Below the pieces are notes generated by a model. The model did no database searches. It had not been told where the DNA came from and saw only the letters and a program-made list of their open reading frames with translations. Of a stretch of DNA of 64,000 bases, positions 26,440 through 38,044 are shown in pieces. How positions within the stretch are numbered: the first letter of the stretch is position 1; each line of letters starts with the position of its first letter. Source of the stretch: Paralvinella palmiformis (lineage: Eukaryota; Annelida; Polychaeta; Terebellida; Alvinellidae); the NCBI GenBank assembly GCA_025642065.1, contig JAODUP010000188.1, forward strand, positions 48,501 to 112,500. The letters are read 5' to 3'. The translations under genes were made by a program, and so were the position numbers.

Positions 26440-26630
26440 GAACATGTCGTTAAGGCGAGTGATGGATGACCGCACACACAAGTTATGGTACAAGGATTAT
26501 TGTTCGTGGTGGCATCGTACACGTTCCACACGTCTGGGTGAGAACATTGGTGAACACGGCACAACCTGATATGATCTCCGTGTTTGTCTGCTGGCTCCTC
26601 AATCTGTCGGAAAGAACCAGTTATATATGT
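26440..26630 (-). other. Cys-rich open frame after an acceptor-like site
   Basis: On the minus strand GGTTCTTTCCGACAG is a good acceptor at about 26618. The following frame is open for about 90 residues and is rich in Cys (LCRVHQCSHPD, then NPCTITCVCGHPS, then TTCSSVLC). It could be an exon of a secreted or extracellular protein, or chance. No family recognised. Confidence 0.2.
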
Positions 26631-26667
26631 TCGATCAAAGTACACGATACTCATAAAGATAATAATG

Positions 26668-27950
26668 CATATTTAATAAAGCGCCCTTACTAGCTGGAGC
26701 CATGCAATGACAAACGATATGTAATATAACAATACCCCAAATAATATATCTGTAAAACTTTATAAGAGAATTAAAAGATTATTATTATTATTATTTATCT
26801 ATGAAAACGACCTTGAACTGGTGAGTTTCTAGAACGGATTAAAAAAATTCAAGAGACAATTAACGCATTTCTAATATTTGCCGGCAACATATTCCACAAA
26901 GTGGAGGCTTCAACACTAAACGCAAAATCACCATATGACTTAAGCCGAGACACTGGTACCTGCAATAGTATCTAACTGGATGAACTGAATTTTCGGGATG
27001 ACTTTTTAATGGACACCAGTTCACACAGGTATTCTGGCGCCATATCACTCACTAATAGATTTATAAGTTATTAATAAAATCTTGAAATGGATATGCTGTC
27101 TAACAGGTAGCCAATGCAGTTTTTGAAGTATTGGGGTGATATGATCATATTTTCGAGTATTTGTCACTATACGAGCTGCACTATTATGAATTTGCTGAAG
27201 GCGATTAATGTTATAATCAGATATATAACAGGGAGTTACAATATTCTATACGAGATGTAACAAAGGCAGACTACAGTTACAAGTGCTTCTTGTGTAAAGA
27301 ATGATTTTAAAGCAGTGGATGTTCTTAAGATGGTATTAGGCAGCTCGGCATACTGATTTGACATGTTCATACATGTTAATCCATTTGTCAAAAATAACCC
27401 CTAGATTTTTTACTGACCCATTAGGTGTAATCGAAGATGCACCCATCTATAATGCTGGCATTCTTAGGTATTTAACACGATCTGGTGCCAAATATATATT
27501 TGTTTTATTATCATTTAGTCTAAGAAGATTTTGAGTCATCCATAGCCGAATATCAATGTTCTAAATTTTTCAAGGAAGAGGAGAAATTTAACTAATTGTC
27601 AGGATCCAGTGATATATATAGCTGTGTGTCATCAGCATACAAGTGTCATTTAACCCCATATAGCTGCGTAATGATCCCAAGAGGACGGGTATACATTGTG
27701 AAAACCAGAGGATCATTAACTGAACCCTGTGGTGCACCAGATAACAAAAACTGATAAAATACCACGAACAGACACTTTCTGGGAGCATTGTTCCAGATAG
27801 GATTTAAACCATTCGAGTACTTTACCTGACTTGTCTTTTAACCTAGAGAAAAGTATATTATAGTCAACTGTATCAAATGCAGCAGACAGGTCCAGAAGAA
27901 CAAGTAATACTGGCTTACCTTGATCAATTCACATCATAATATAATTTTTC
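26668..27950 (-). mobile_element. L2-like non-LTR retrotransposon, 5'-truncated
   Basis: On the minus strand this reads from a reverse-transcriptase region (VDTVDYNILFSRLK; then GAPQGSV-type sequence near 27730 and a decayed YADDT-type block near 27620) to the C-terminal domain (KNIH, INRLQQIHNSAARIV around 27170). The 3' end is GCGCTTTATTAAATAT at 26668. Over 26668-27470 it is closely similar to the copy at 39452-40217. Many stops and small indels make it inactive. The ORF1 and endonuclease parts are missing. Confidence 0.7.
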
Positions 27951-27954
27951 ACCC

Positions 27955-28160
27955 GAACCAAGGCTGTAAGTCCTCGACTTCCAGTGACTCTTGTCTCAAG
28001 ACAACTTTAAGGTGTTCCGTGCCCTCTTCGACTTCGTTAACTGGCTAGAAGGCGAGACCATCTATCATGCCGCAATATAGACGGAAGTCGGCGCCGGCCT
28101 TGTTCTCGATGTTCTCTCTGGAAGTTGGTCATCATAGAACTCCGGCAGCCACTACTTGAT
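27955..28160 (+). other. GC-rich coding-like scrap
   Basis: The plus strand reads FRALFDFVNWLEGETIYHAA, a stop, then TEVGAGLVLDVLSGSWSS. Base composition differs from the surrounding LINE and AT-rich DNA. It is probably a fragment of a mobile-element or captured coding sequence; not recognised. Confidence 0.25.
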
Positions 28161-28239
28161 CGTTTGAGACATTTCCACCAAATCTTTGTTTTACGATTTG
28201 CATGTTTTGTGTACTTAAACCCCCCACAGCAGATAATAA

Positions 28240-28482
28240 TAATATAATAATGGCCGAAATGACAGTTATTTTACGTGGCTTAGCTACCTCAAATGAGGGA
28301 GACGCATATAGCCTTTACTTTACTGCTTCACGACGGGATTAATTCTAAATAAATTTTGAATTTACAATAGATGGCACATTCAGCGGAGAAAGCTTGCTAG
28401 TTGCCTGGAAAACTCCTCTTAATATAGTGCCACAGCCGGAATTCAAACCTCCAACCTTCCACACAGGATGACCATGAGTAAG
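28240..28482 (-). mobile_element. tRNA-derived SINE, family C
   Basis: In reverse, GGTTTGAATTCCGGCTGTGG is the B-box region (about 28440). GTGAAGCAGTAAAGTAAAGG and CTCATTTGAGGTAGCTAAGC lead to a (TAATAA)n-type tail near 28240. A second copy in the other orientation is at 10260-10520. Confidence 0.5.
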
Positions 28483-28489
28483 TAATTTC

Positions 28490-29354
28490 CCGTGATTTAA
28501 TGTCTCTAATTGTTCAATGAAGCTTCTTCTGAAGAAGCAATTCTATAATTCACCTCATGCAAAGGAGAATCCTTTCTGTCTATTTCTTGTTATTTATCCC
28601 ATTATATCTTATATCAAATATATGATTTTACCATAGAGATCATCATTAGTCAAAAAGGTGGATCAAAAATTTGTCATCATAGTCACAGATTCGACAACAG
28701 GATGCAGTCGGTAATCCCTCACAGAAACGCAAGAAAAAGCATCAAATTCGCTTGCAAAAAAGCTGAACTTTGTGTGTCAGGATCGAGTTAATAGATCAAA
28801 GTCCATTCCTGAGTTTTGGGATGGCGTCGCATACAATATTCGTTTAACCAAAACCTTGTAAGAACTGAAATATTTGTCGTTAAAATATTAATAAATTTTG
28901 AAAACTTTCTTTATTTCCGCTTTTTTCCTGTTACTTTTTCCTAGCCAAATATTTTATTTCTCTTTTCCTATTTCTTTATTTTCATTTACTTCTGTCTACG
29001 ATGACGCTATACAGGTGACACAATCTTCACGGAGTGGAATTCGCTATGGCGCAAACTCAGTTTATACAGATCGTCGTCGTTTGTTTTTCATTTCGTGTTT
29101 AATTTTTTTAAAATAAATTAACTCATCTTTATATCTCATACACACATTTACATAGCCAGAGATCACTTTAACATAATGTCGTAACATACATTGGAACATA
29201 ACACCAGACATGAAATACAATATAATTAGTAATATTCATAAGTAATTATCGTTGTTATTAAAGTATGAATTGTTCTTGCCTATATTACTGGATGCATATT
29301 TTTTTCTCAGAGTTTATTTTTTAATTCAAAAAGATTATTATGTTTTTCTTAGAG

Positions 29355-29357
<3 letters not shown>
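28490..29357. other. Non-coding stretch
   Basis: AT-rich unique sequence; nothing recognised until the (TA)n run at 29358. Confidence 0.5.
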
Positions 29358-29394
<37 letters not shown>

Positions 29395-29395
<1 letters not shown>

Positions 29396-29670
29396 ATTTC
29401 TCATTTCGTCTTGCCATCACCTGTGTGCATGCCATGCTAAAGCACAAGTCATCCTCTAATTATGATGAACTCTACCAAGCTGATGTGGATAAATATACTG
29501 AAATGGGTCTGGAAGAGCATGTTCAAACAGTTGTGACAGATTCTGAGGAGATTGTACTCAGAGAAGTGGCTCGTATATTTGGCCATGACGTGAATTCCAA
29601 AAGATGTTTTTATCATTTAACTTTGAGTACATGCCGAAAGGTACAAAGTCAGGGTCTGGTGCAGCTGTAA
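29395..29670 (+). pseudogene. MULE transposase, central fragment
   Basis: The frame from MLKHKSSSNYDELYQADVDK through VVTDSEEIVLREVARIFG to CFYHLTLSTCRKVQSQGLV matches the middle of Mutator-like transposases: a second-Asp block followed by C/H and a Q-rich helix (FHLSQS.WRKVQ..GL in relatives). It ends with TAA at 29668. The segment begins directly after a (TA)n(GA)n run, so the 5' boundary is lost. It could join with the kind of sequence seen at 20878-21600, but it is a separate insertion. Confidence 0.65.
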
Positions 29671-30059
29671 AAACTGCGACATAAAATCTGGTATCAATCT
29701 TATATATTATAGTAATTGCAGTATTGTGTGTGTGTATGCCGTTGCTAGCTGCGTCTTAATTATTTGAGTTTGCAAGATATGACCATTTGGAGAACATTTG
29801 TTCTAGCATGTCCTGAAGACAAAGACGTTTTATTCAATTCTGTGATGTCTCCGGTGATTACAATTAGGGTTTTTTAATTATATATATTATATTTATCAGA
29901 GACATCGGTGGTGTTTTACCTAGGGAATGCCGCAATCCACAGATGAGCTCATCAAAGAATGATGGAACACAAAGTAGTTGGGTATAATTGGTTACCAAGA
30001 TCCCTCTATCTGTGTGGAAAATGATTTTAGTGGGATTATGCCACTGTCCAAACATATAT

Positions 30060-30172
30060 CCAGCAGGCTATAGGCATAAATGGGCCGAGCTACCACAAAA
30101 ATGAAACATCCTTCTGGTATAGCCCGGCCGGGGTTTGAACTCAGGTGCTACAGATCTGTGGCCATCCGCGCC
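30060..30172 (-). mobile_element. SINE family A, shortened copy
   Basis: AGGCATAAATGGGCCGAGCT, AATGAAACATCCTTCTGGTA and GGGTTTGAACTCAGGTGCTA match the body and B-box in reverse. The head is cut by a (TA)n run and the 3' tail is missing. Confidence 0.65.
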
Positions 30173-30465
30173 CATATATATATATATATATAAGCGGTGT
30201 TAGCCACTGGTGATAATTTAAACGTATTCTCAGTGCCACGTGCAGAGTTAACTTCTTCATTAACGTTTATTTAATTATTTATCTTGAAATAATATGTCAC
30301 TATTTCTTATTTTCGTTAACTTAAGGCAGCTATGAAAATGTATCACTTTCTGACAATTTGTTTTATCAAGATAGTCATAGGCTATACTCCCTTGTGTATC
30401 TACAAAATCACTGTGATTCAGGTCACATTAACAAGTGACCATTGAATTTATATTTTGTATTGCAG

Positions 30466-31960
30466 ATGCCGAAATGTGATGTCTGCCAAAAAGGGCATGT
30501 GATTGATCCTGCTGTCATCCAAGGAAAATGGTACGAGATGGAGTCAGCAAAACGTCAGAAACTGACAGCAGATGCATCTACCAGTTCCCTTCCTCGTCCT
30601 GCACCAGACTCTGGATGGAAGACCCTCCCTGAATCAGAGATCCCCAAGATGTTTAATGAGGAACACATCTACCATCACTTGGTGAAATCTCTACAGGGAC
30701 ACACTGTATGCGAGTCATGTGATGATGACTCTGCTCCTCACCTTGATTCTCATACATCAAAGCCATTGCGGAGGAGTAAACAGTTTTTTGAAAGTAGGCG
30801 TGTTACTTCAATGAGGGGTAACCGTACATTGGCATATAATTATGTCAAGGCAAGTCTTTGCTAGTATGAAAAAATGGCATATAATGTGCATGTTATTTCG
30901 AGCATGAACAGTGGATTTGTCATACATGCATCATGTTAGCCTTGGGCCGATGTAGTCATGTTGGAGGCTTGTTGCATTAAATGATTATATGTTGAACATT
31001 GGACAGAATAAAGCCTGCACCTCTAGGCTTTGTGACTGGAATGTATAGGCAAGAAAACAATTAAGAACACAACAAAAATACAAGATGTTACATACCAGTC
31101 CCCAAAAAACAGCAGTGAATGCCGTTATTCAATATGGCTGCAGACCTCTGTCAATGACATTGATAAAGAATCCTTAGATGACTTCATCATTGACCTCCAG
31201 AGAATAAATCCAAATTCAGAATGTATGTGGCAGTTGCTTTTGGCCATCAAATATGAAGATTCTGAACTGTCACAAGATCACTCAAATTTAATCAAATATC
31301 AGGTGGGTCAATTTTCGTTGGATAACATCACACCTGCAGAATCTGGACCAGTCTTTATTACTAGTAGTCAGGGCAATGCCACACGGCACAATGAGATATG
31401 GATTAGAATCACTGCATTGAATGCCAAAAAACATATTTGTATGTGCAAGTGAAGAAAGATATGCCAACTCGGTGAACGAGCAGTTGTGGGGAAAGCCAGT
31501 GCAAACTGTTGCATGGCTGTGATAATGAAATCATGGCTCAGTGATAGAGGAGGAAATCACAGGATTTCAGGTAGCTGAGACTGGGATGTGGTTAGAGGCA
31601 TTATCTAGGAATTGGTGCATCTCCAAATGGCTTACTGTTTGAAATTAAATGCCCTATATCAATCGAGCACATTGACCCAAAGAAATTTGACAAATTCCTG
31701 ACTGGAAAGAAATTAACATCATTTTATTTGAAATGAGACAAAACCAACATACAAAAACTCAAAACCAATCACCCCATATTATTTTCAAATGCAGGTACAA
31801 ATCGCAATGTACGAGATGTAGAGGGGCTATTTTATTGTTTGGAATCCCTTTGGTTTGCACCATGAAAAGGTGACACACAGTGACACACTGATTAACCAAA
31901 TAATCCCCAAACTACGGGAATTTCATCAGAGGTACTTGTGTCCACCAGAGTATTAATACT
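30466..31960 (+). pseudogene. SWIM/YqaJ-nuclease-like repeat gene, exons and relics
   Basis: An exon starts at 30466 right after TTTTGTATTGCAG with MPKCDVCQKGHVIDPAVIQG, and is open for 132 residues. It has a CxxC near the start and RRSKQFFESRRVTSMRGNR near the end, like the region before SWIM domains in multicopy invertebrate proteins that also carry a YqaJ exonuclease domain. It ends KASLC; a GC-type donor AAG|GCAAGT lies just before that. Further on, TSSQGNATRHNEIWIRITAL (31363-31420) resembles the entry to the YqaJ nuclease, and NHPYYFQ-type sequence near 31770 (frame-shifted) resembles its core. The SWIM motif itself was not found, and stops separate the parts. I infer an old copy of a mobile or self-spreading nuclease gene. 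Confidence 0.45.
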
Positions 31961-34424
31961 ATTATCTCATGAGATGGCCAAGACAACTATCTCTGCTGAA
32001 ACTATGATTTATGCAGCGTTTTATATGTAGTTATTATATTGTATAATATATCAGGTATGCGTATAATGTTTTGTGCTAAATTAAAATCTATCTAACTTCA
32101 CGTTTTCTCACCGTTATTCAACCATGTACACAAATATATATATCACAAGGCAAGATATACAGTGTGAATAGATGTATAATTTGCACTGTATATGATAGTT
32201 CATGTACACAATTAATGTAGCTCAGCTCGAGACAGCTATGATAATATGAAATCACACAAATTATAATTAAGGTTTTTTTACAGATGTGTAAATTATAGAA
32301 AAGATTGAACTAATACTGTTATTATTATTTGATATCCAGCCTTCAGTAATGTATAAAGGTGGAAGGCCACAGAATTCCATATAGGAACATTTTATACATG
32401 TTACCGTTAGAAATAAGAAAAAAGTATGACCACCAGCAAGGTAATAATGCTCCCAGAATGTTCAATGAATTCAGTTTCATCAACTGAATAAATATTTTCC
32501 AAAGCTTTGGAAATATACACACTAAAGTGTGCAATCTTCTAGGCAACAGTAAAACTTTTAAGCTGGTATTTTGCTATAGGATTCTCAGAGGCAGTGTTGA
32601 ATTAGACTATTAACTGTTCAAATAGACAATATTCACTTTGTGTGCAGAAAAAAGATAAATGTCATTATTTGACTATATTCTTAGTATTCAGGTACAAATA
32701 TTGAGTAGTGTGTTAATAAAAATTCATGTATGTAGCAATGACGGATGATTTTAATTTTTAAAGATAAATCATACAATCTACATATCACCAGAAAGGTATT
32801 TCACCAAGAAACACATTGGTGAAAGAAGTATGCATCTATCTTATCAATAGGAGGAGTTATGTCATTAATGAGTCTGTCCTTATCATAAAACGATCCGCCG
32901 ATTTCAATTATTCATGTGAAGGTCAATTCTATACCTAATAATTTTAGTTTTTATTTTCCAGTGTTATACAGATATAAAAATATATTATTATAAGTTATTT
33001 TAAGATATTATTCATCCTTGAATTATTATGATAATGATCTTTGGCAAAGGATTATCTAAACCTGAAGATCAGCATCCCATATGATCAATGTAGATCATAA
33101 CACCACCAATCATAAATACAAGAATATGCAACAAATATTTAAGACAAGTTGTGATAATAATACTTAAAACAAGTTGTGTATCTGCCTATAAATTAATAAG
33201 ACAAATAAATGTAAACACAGATAAACTCAAAGAAAGCATAATAACTTCAAACACGATGAACGCACACCAAACTTTATAAAATCCCAGCAAACAAATTAAC
33301 AATGTAGACTGCCAAATAAAAAGTGCATAAAATTATGGAAACATATATCAAATAATGTAGAAATGCAAAACAGGTAACAATAATCAACATAAAACTTAAA
33401 TGACAAAGATGTCATCAAACAATCATTGCAACAGTTCAAACAAAACTGGAATACAAAATTATCATTAGATCTATATAATATCTCTAGCTCACAAGATTCA
33501 TAATCTTTGATAAGTATACATTATATTCCAAAACTTGAAACCAGATTGTAATTATTGAAATAGGCATTATTATTGAGATACAGGTAATGACATTTTATTT
33601 ATTTTGTAGAATATTTTTTCCAATATTTTCTAAACACAAACCACTATTAATTAATGTATAATAAAGTGATAATGTGAAGTGATATAATCACATATATATA
33701 TAAACAACATACTAAATAATGATTTATTATATATATAATAAATATAGTTACATGTGTTACAGTGTATATGACTACACAATTATAAACTAGAATATATCAG
33801 CGAGTCATAGTATAGGATTTCGAAAAACACAAACCATTAGATCAAAACAAGGGATGCGCACAAATGCGTTTAAAGGTGATTAAAATATTAACTCATAACT
33901 TTCTCCAATGGCCAATTTCTACATTTTCACTAATATATTGAACAGATTATCATTATTTACCAATTCACCTATGATTGCTGTAGCCTAAAATAAACTAAAT
34001 GTCGAAATATCCACACAAAATTTCTATCTATATAATCAGTGAGACCTCGACATTCTAAAACAACAGGATTTGGGATGATATCCTGCACGAGATGACTGTA
34101 ACAGGTCAACACAAAGTGGCATAGAAATGTGGTTACATGTCTGCTTTCGGCCTATTTTGATTTGTTTCATTTAGCAATTGTGGCAACGGAGATTGTTAAC
34201 TAAAACTAATTTTTCCAGATGATTAAAATACAGCTCATAATCTATCCATTGATATGACAAACGTGTATAAAACACCCTTACTAATCAATGATATTAGGTA
34301 CTGAATTGGGAGTGTTTAGCATGGTAGCAGACAGACAGAGCCCAAAATGCTAATCATCCGTCATTGCTAATGTATGTGAAAGACACCTTCACATAAATGT
34401 GTTGAATTGGCTTATAGTTATAAT
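31961..34424. other. Non-coding AT-rich stretch
   Basis: Unique sequence with AT content above the window average. A short duplicate AAGACAAGTTGTG / AAAACAAGTTGTG lies at 33141-33178. No exon seen. Confidence 0.5.
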
Positions 34425-34506
34425 GAATGAGGTTTTTACAGTTTGTTACAGTTATTAACAATGTAATGTAAAAATAGGTTTTTTACAGTAAAAAACCCAA
34501 CCCTGT
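34425..34506. mobile_element. Probable degraded copy of the CAGGGTTG MITE
   Basis: The right side reads GGTTTTTTACAGTAAAAAAC then CCAACCCTG, which is the reverse complement of the start of the 86-bp element at 35164. The left part has TTTTTACAGTTTGTTACAG repeats but no clean CAGGG end, and no target duplication was found. Confidence 0.4.
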
Positions 34507-35163
34507 GCACATGTGTATAGATTACTTGATGTAATTACAATTAAATATACACATTGATTGCAGTAATAATATAAATGATTAAATTATACAAAGAATGACA
34601 GTCAATAAACTGCAGTTATTAATTCAATACTACGTATATCCCAGCAAGGGAATAAAAAAAATCACAGGAATTTTCATCACAGACGAACATTTGATAATGA
34701 TCATACAGACTAGTGATTGGCTCAGGTAGAACGTTGGACTGTGTCGCTGCTGTGTAGATCTTCTGATTCATCATCGCCATAGTCGATGTTGGTATGGACT
34801 GCTGTTTTGCTGATCCTAATGCACTGCAGCTTCCTGCATGAATAGTAGTGCTGCTACATATTTCCAGACACCACCTAATACCACCTTACATGTGCCGTTT
34901 CCTGTCACCCAGGCATGGTCCTTGTTCAGTGCAACCAAATACATCATAGAGTTAGGTTCTCTGGCTAGTATAAAATAAATAAATTAGTGGAGTTATTCAA
35001 TAATATATATATATATTATCAAATATAACAAATTTGCTTTGGCATGGAAACTAAATATGGATGACGCAATTTTCAAACTGTATAGGAAATGTATGAACTG
35101 GGGTGGGCATTGCACCGTTGTTAATTGAAATTACTAGTTAGACTAATTTAAAATTAATAAAAT

Positions 35164-35249
35164 CAGGGTTGATTGTTTTACTGTAAAAAAACCCAGTTTT
35201 TTACATGAACAGTGTTACTAACATCTGTGTAAAAAAACTACCAACCCTG
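35164..35249. mobile_element. 86-bp hAT MITE with perfect 8-bp target duplication
   Basis: The ends are CAGGGTTGATTGTTTT and the complementary AAACTACCAACCCTG, so the termini read CAGGGTTG inward on both sides. The flanks are AATAAAAT at 35156-35163 and again at 35250-35257. The 8-bp duplication and CAGGG ends fit hAT miniature elements. Similar end sequence (TTTTTTACAGTAAAAAACCCAACCCTG in part) occurs at 34470-34506 and is probably a damaged second copy. Confidence 0.8.
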
Positions 35250-35459
35250 AATAAAATTAACATGTCACTTGTCATGCATATATTTTGTTACCATTCCATG
35301 ACATCTCTGATCAGTCCCAGCTGCCATTAAATATATCGATCTCTAATTTAATTACCTGTGATAAATGTTTTATTTAACACAAACTGAAAATAGATGAAAT
35401 AAAGACGTATGCACATGATAGGTCATTTATACATACACATAATGGTATACATCTCCACT

Positions 35460-37735
35460 AAAACGACTGGTATGTGAGGATTTCCATTTTCTCATAAAAC
35501 TGTGTTATCTTACTTGAAGTTTACAAGGCATCCAGCTACAAACACCATTTGACTAAATACAGGCTGCAGAGATAATGGGATTACTCTAGTCTTTTTAACA
35601 ATCTGAATTTCTTTATCCGTTCAATTGCTCTCTCACAATGAATCTGAACTCGGTGGCTTAGTTGTAATTTCTTCTCCCACTGTTAGCCTGTTTATCCCTT
35701 GAAGAAATGGTGAGATGTTCAGATCTACTTGTTTCTCTTATAGCTTATGGGTCTCTTAGTGTAAATCCATGGTCTGCTAAAATCAGGTCACCTGTCAAGT
35801 TTATCAAGGAAACCAGACTTCTTCACTCTATCATTGTCTGACATAGAATCCTCAAAGGCATCCAAAACATAATATGACACCTCCATTTAGTGAAATGCCA
35901 ATGAGACATTTAAACATTGAGTGGTTCTTATAACTAGAATACAAGTTACCTTATCTACGGAAGTGTGTGGACTGTTCCACAAAAAACTCGCAGCAGTCAA
36001 TTATGACCCGGATACCTTTGAACAAAACATGATGGCATGTTGTGCTTAAGAAGTGTCAATGCTTGCTGAACAAGCAGAAGATGTAGAGGGTCTACTGTTT
36101 TCAGTTGAGTCTTGGCTCAGCTCAACTAGAATCTTAGCTACGTCTGCTGTAGCTGTGTCAAGTAGCTTCCTCCTCTTCTTTTCTCCCTCCTCCATGCTGT
36201 AAGGTGACCGTAGGGTGGGGGGCTTCCGTTTCTTGGCAGATTTTTCTATCTGTTAGAAAGACAACACACACATTAGTATATATATATATATATATATATA
36301 TATGCATACATTATATCCACAAAATATACACATGTATGTAAGCATATAGAACATATTGTTATACAATTAATTAAAACTATCATATAATATGTGATATTAA
36401 TGTAATGATTATGAATTACACTATCATCCTGTATGACACACCAGCTCTTGAGTTTATGAAGAAAATATAATAATAAAATGCTGCTCAAATTTGGAGGCTA
36501 TGACTCTTATGAGTGATAGGCTGGCACACTACCACTGTCAAGAAAATTAGCCATAGTCTAGATTGATAGAAGCATTAAACCGATTGATGATTGTCATTGT
36601 CAAACTCAAAATGAGTCTGGTTTGGCCTAGGGGTGCCTGGACAACTCGGCCCGAGCTGTCTTGGACAATTCGGCTATGGAAAAAGATATGTAAATTAATT
36701 AACAATTTGATGGTGGTTTACTTGCAGTGCAAGACTGATATGGCATATGTGCATGTAGCTTGGTGGTTGTTTACTTGCAGTGTAAGACTGATATGTTAAA
36801 AGAACAAATACTTTTATTTAACGTCAGGATTTAGAACAGATTTAATGTTAGCCAGAGGCTAATATTAATGACAAAATGACAGAATAATCATAACACGGGC
36901 GCATACAGTGATACACCTTCCCGCGCGAACGTAATAATTTAGTAGACATTTCTGTATCTGTGTATTTTTGTCACAGCACAAAAATTCCCTCCCCCCACAC
37001 ACACATATATACACACACACACACAGTTACATTTGTTAGAATACACACACACTTCAATTTGTCCGAAAATTAGTTTTGCAACGCTGTATTAAATTGAATA
37101 TGCTTTCGACAAATGTCACCTACAGTTAACTATCAATCAATTGATATTTGCTCTTTCAATCGTGCCAGTGATTGCCTACGTTTGATGCTAGCTCCACCCA
37201 ACTGATTCGATGTTGCACATTACCATAAGTATTAAGTATAGCACACTGTTGTAGTATCATTTATAATTGGGTCAAGCTGTCTCGTCAGCGGGGCCGAGCT
37301 GTCTCATAACGAGGCCGAGTTGTCTTGGACAACACAACTCGGCCCCGGGCCGAGTTGTCTCTTGGGCCGAGCTGTCTACTCTAGGATTCGGCCTAGACCA
37401 GGCCTAGAGCATTAGCTTGCGATATAAATTACTCACTTGAGCCGGTGAAGCTGTGGCGTCCACTGGGTATGGATGCTCGTCGATTGGGCCGTTTTCACCA
37501 ATAGAATACAACGAGCATATGTAGGTGTGTTTTGTGATACTGTCGATTCCAAAATGCTCCCGTTTGCAGGCTTTGAATCAAAGCCTGATCAAAGTTTGAT
37601 CCACCGCTCCGATTTTGCGCGGTCAATGTGCGGCTTCGGAAACGGCATGAAAGTCACACTTTTCATATGTTCCCGGTATGCATACCGGGAATCGCTACGA
37701 CACACCCCGTAACAACAATGTTTTGTCGTTACCAT
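35460..37735 (-). pseudogene. ISL2EU-type (PIF-Harbinger superfamily) THAP plus DDE transposase, broken
   Basis: Exon 1 (37735-37437) starts MVTTKHCCYGVCRSDSRY and continues to SVTFMPFPK and RWIKL, a THAP zinc-finger domain. The frame then breaks at a TGA and resumes in another frame with TKHTYICS and NGPIDEHPYPVDAT, ending at a GTGAGT donor. Exon 2 begins at 36249 after TTTCTAACAG with a basic KKRKPPTL linker and a Ser/Thr-rich run to a stop near 36046. The catalytic part follows: IIDCCEFFVEQ (about 36005-35970) gives the first Asp, YSSYKNHSMFK and LIGISLNGGV come next, LADHGF (about 35775) gives the second Asp, and HCERAIERIKKFRLL (about 35640-35600) gives the Glu. The DDE triad can therefore be followed, but across several stops and shifts. 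Such genes normally encode one protein that cuts and pastes its own element. The 1.2-kb intron holds a separate palindromic insert. Confidence 0.75.
36618..37410. mobile_element. Possible palindromic insert with GGCCGAGTTGTC repeats
   Basis: The left edge has TTGGCCTAGGGGTGCCTGG then ACAACTCGGCCCGAGCTGTC. The right edge (37260-37400) has repeated GCCGAGCTGTCT / GCCGAGTTGTCT units, then CTAGGATTCGGCCTAGACC. The two edges are imperfect inverted copies. An 11-bp-arm palindrome, ACAACTCGGCC...GGCCGAGTTGT, is centred near 37345. Inside is a short direct repeat, TTTACTTGCAGTG(C/T)AAGACTGATATG, at about 36717 and 36769. No coding sequence is seen. Exact ends and target duplication are unresolved. 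Confidence 0.4.
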
Positions 37736-38044
37736 CGTATTTCATACGCGATATAACTAGAAATACTCGCAACTTTGTTCACGTCGTCTGACCGATTGTT
37801 TGTCCGACTCGAAGATGGCCGTCGCGCATGTGCAGCCTATATTTAGACCTATAATTTAATTGCGAAAAGTGCTATTCATATTTACCACCGTCATATCAAT
37901 GCTGCGTGTAAAACATAAACACAACGACTTCCGCACACGCGTGATGAGGCACAATTTCACTTCCGCCTACATTTGTAGCATAAAATATGTTGAAAATGGT
38001 TCTTATGATCAACACTGAATTATCATGCATATTTTTGAAGAAAG

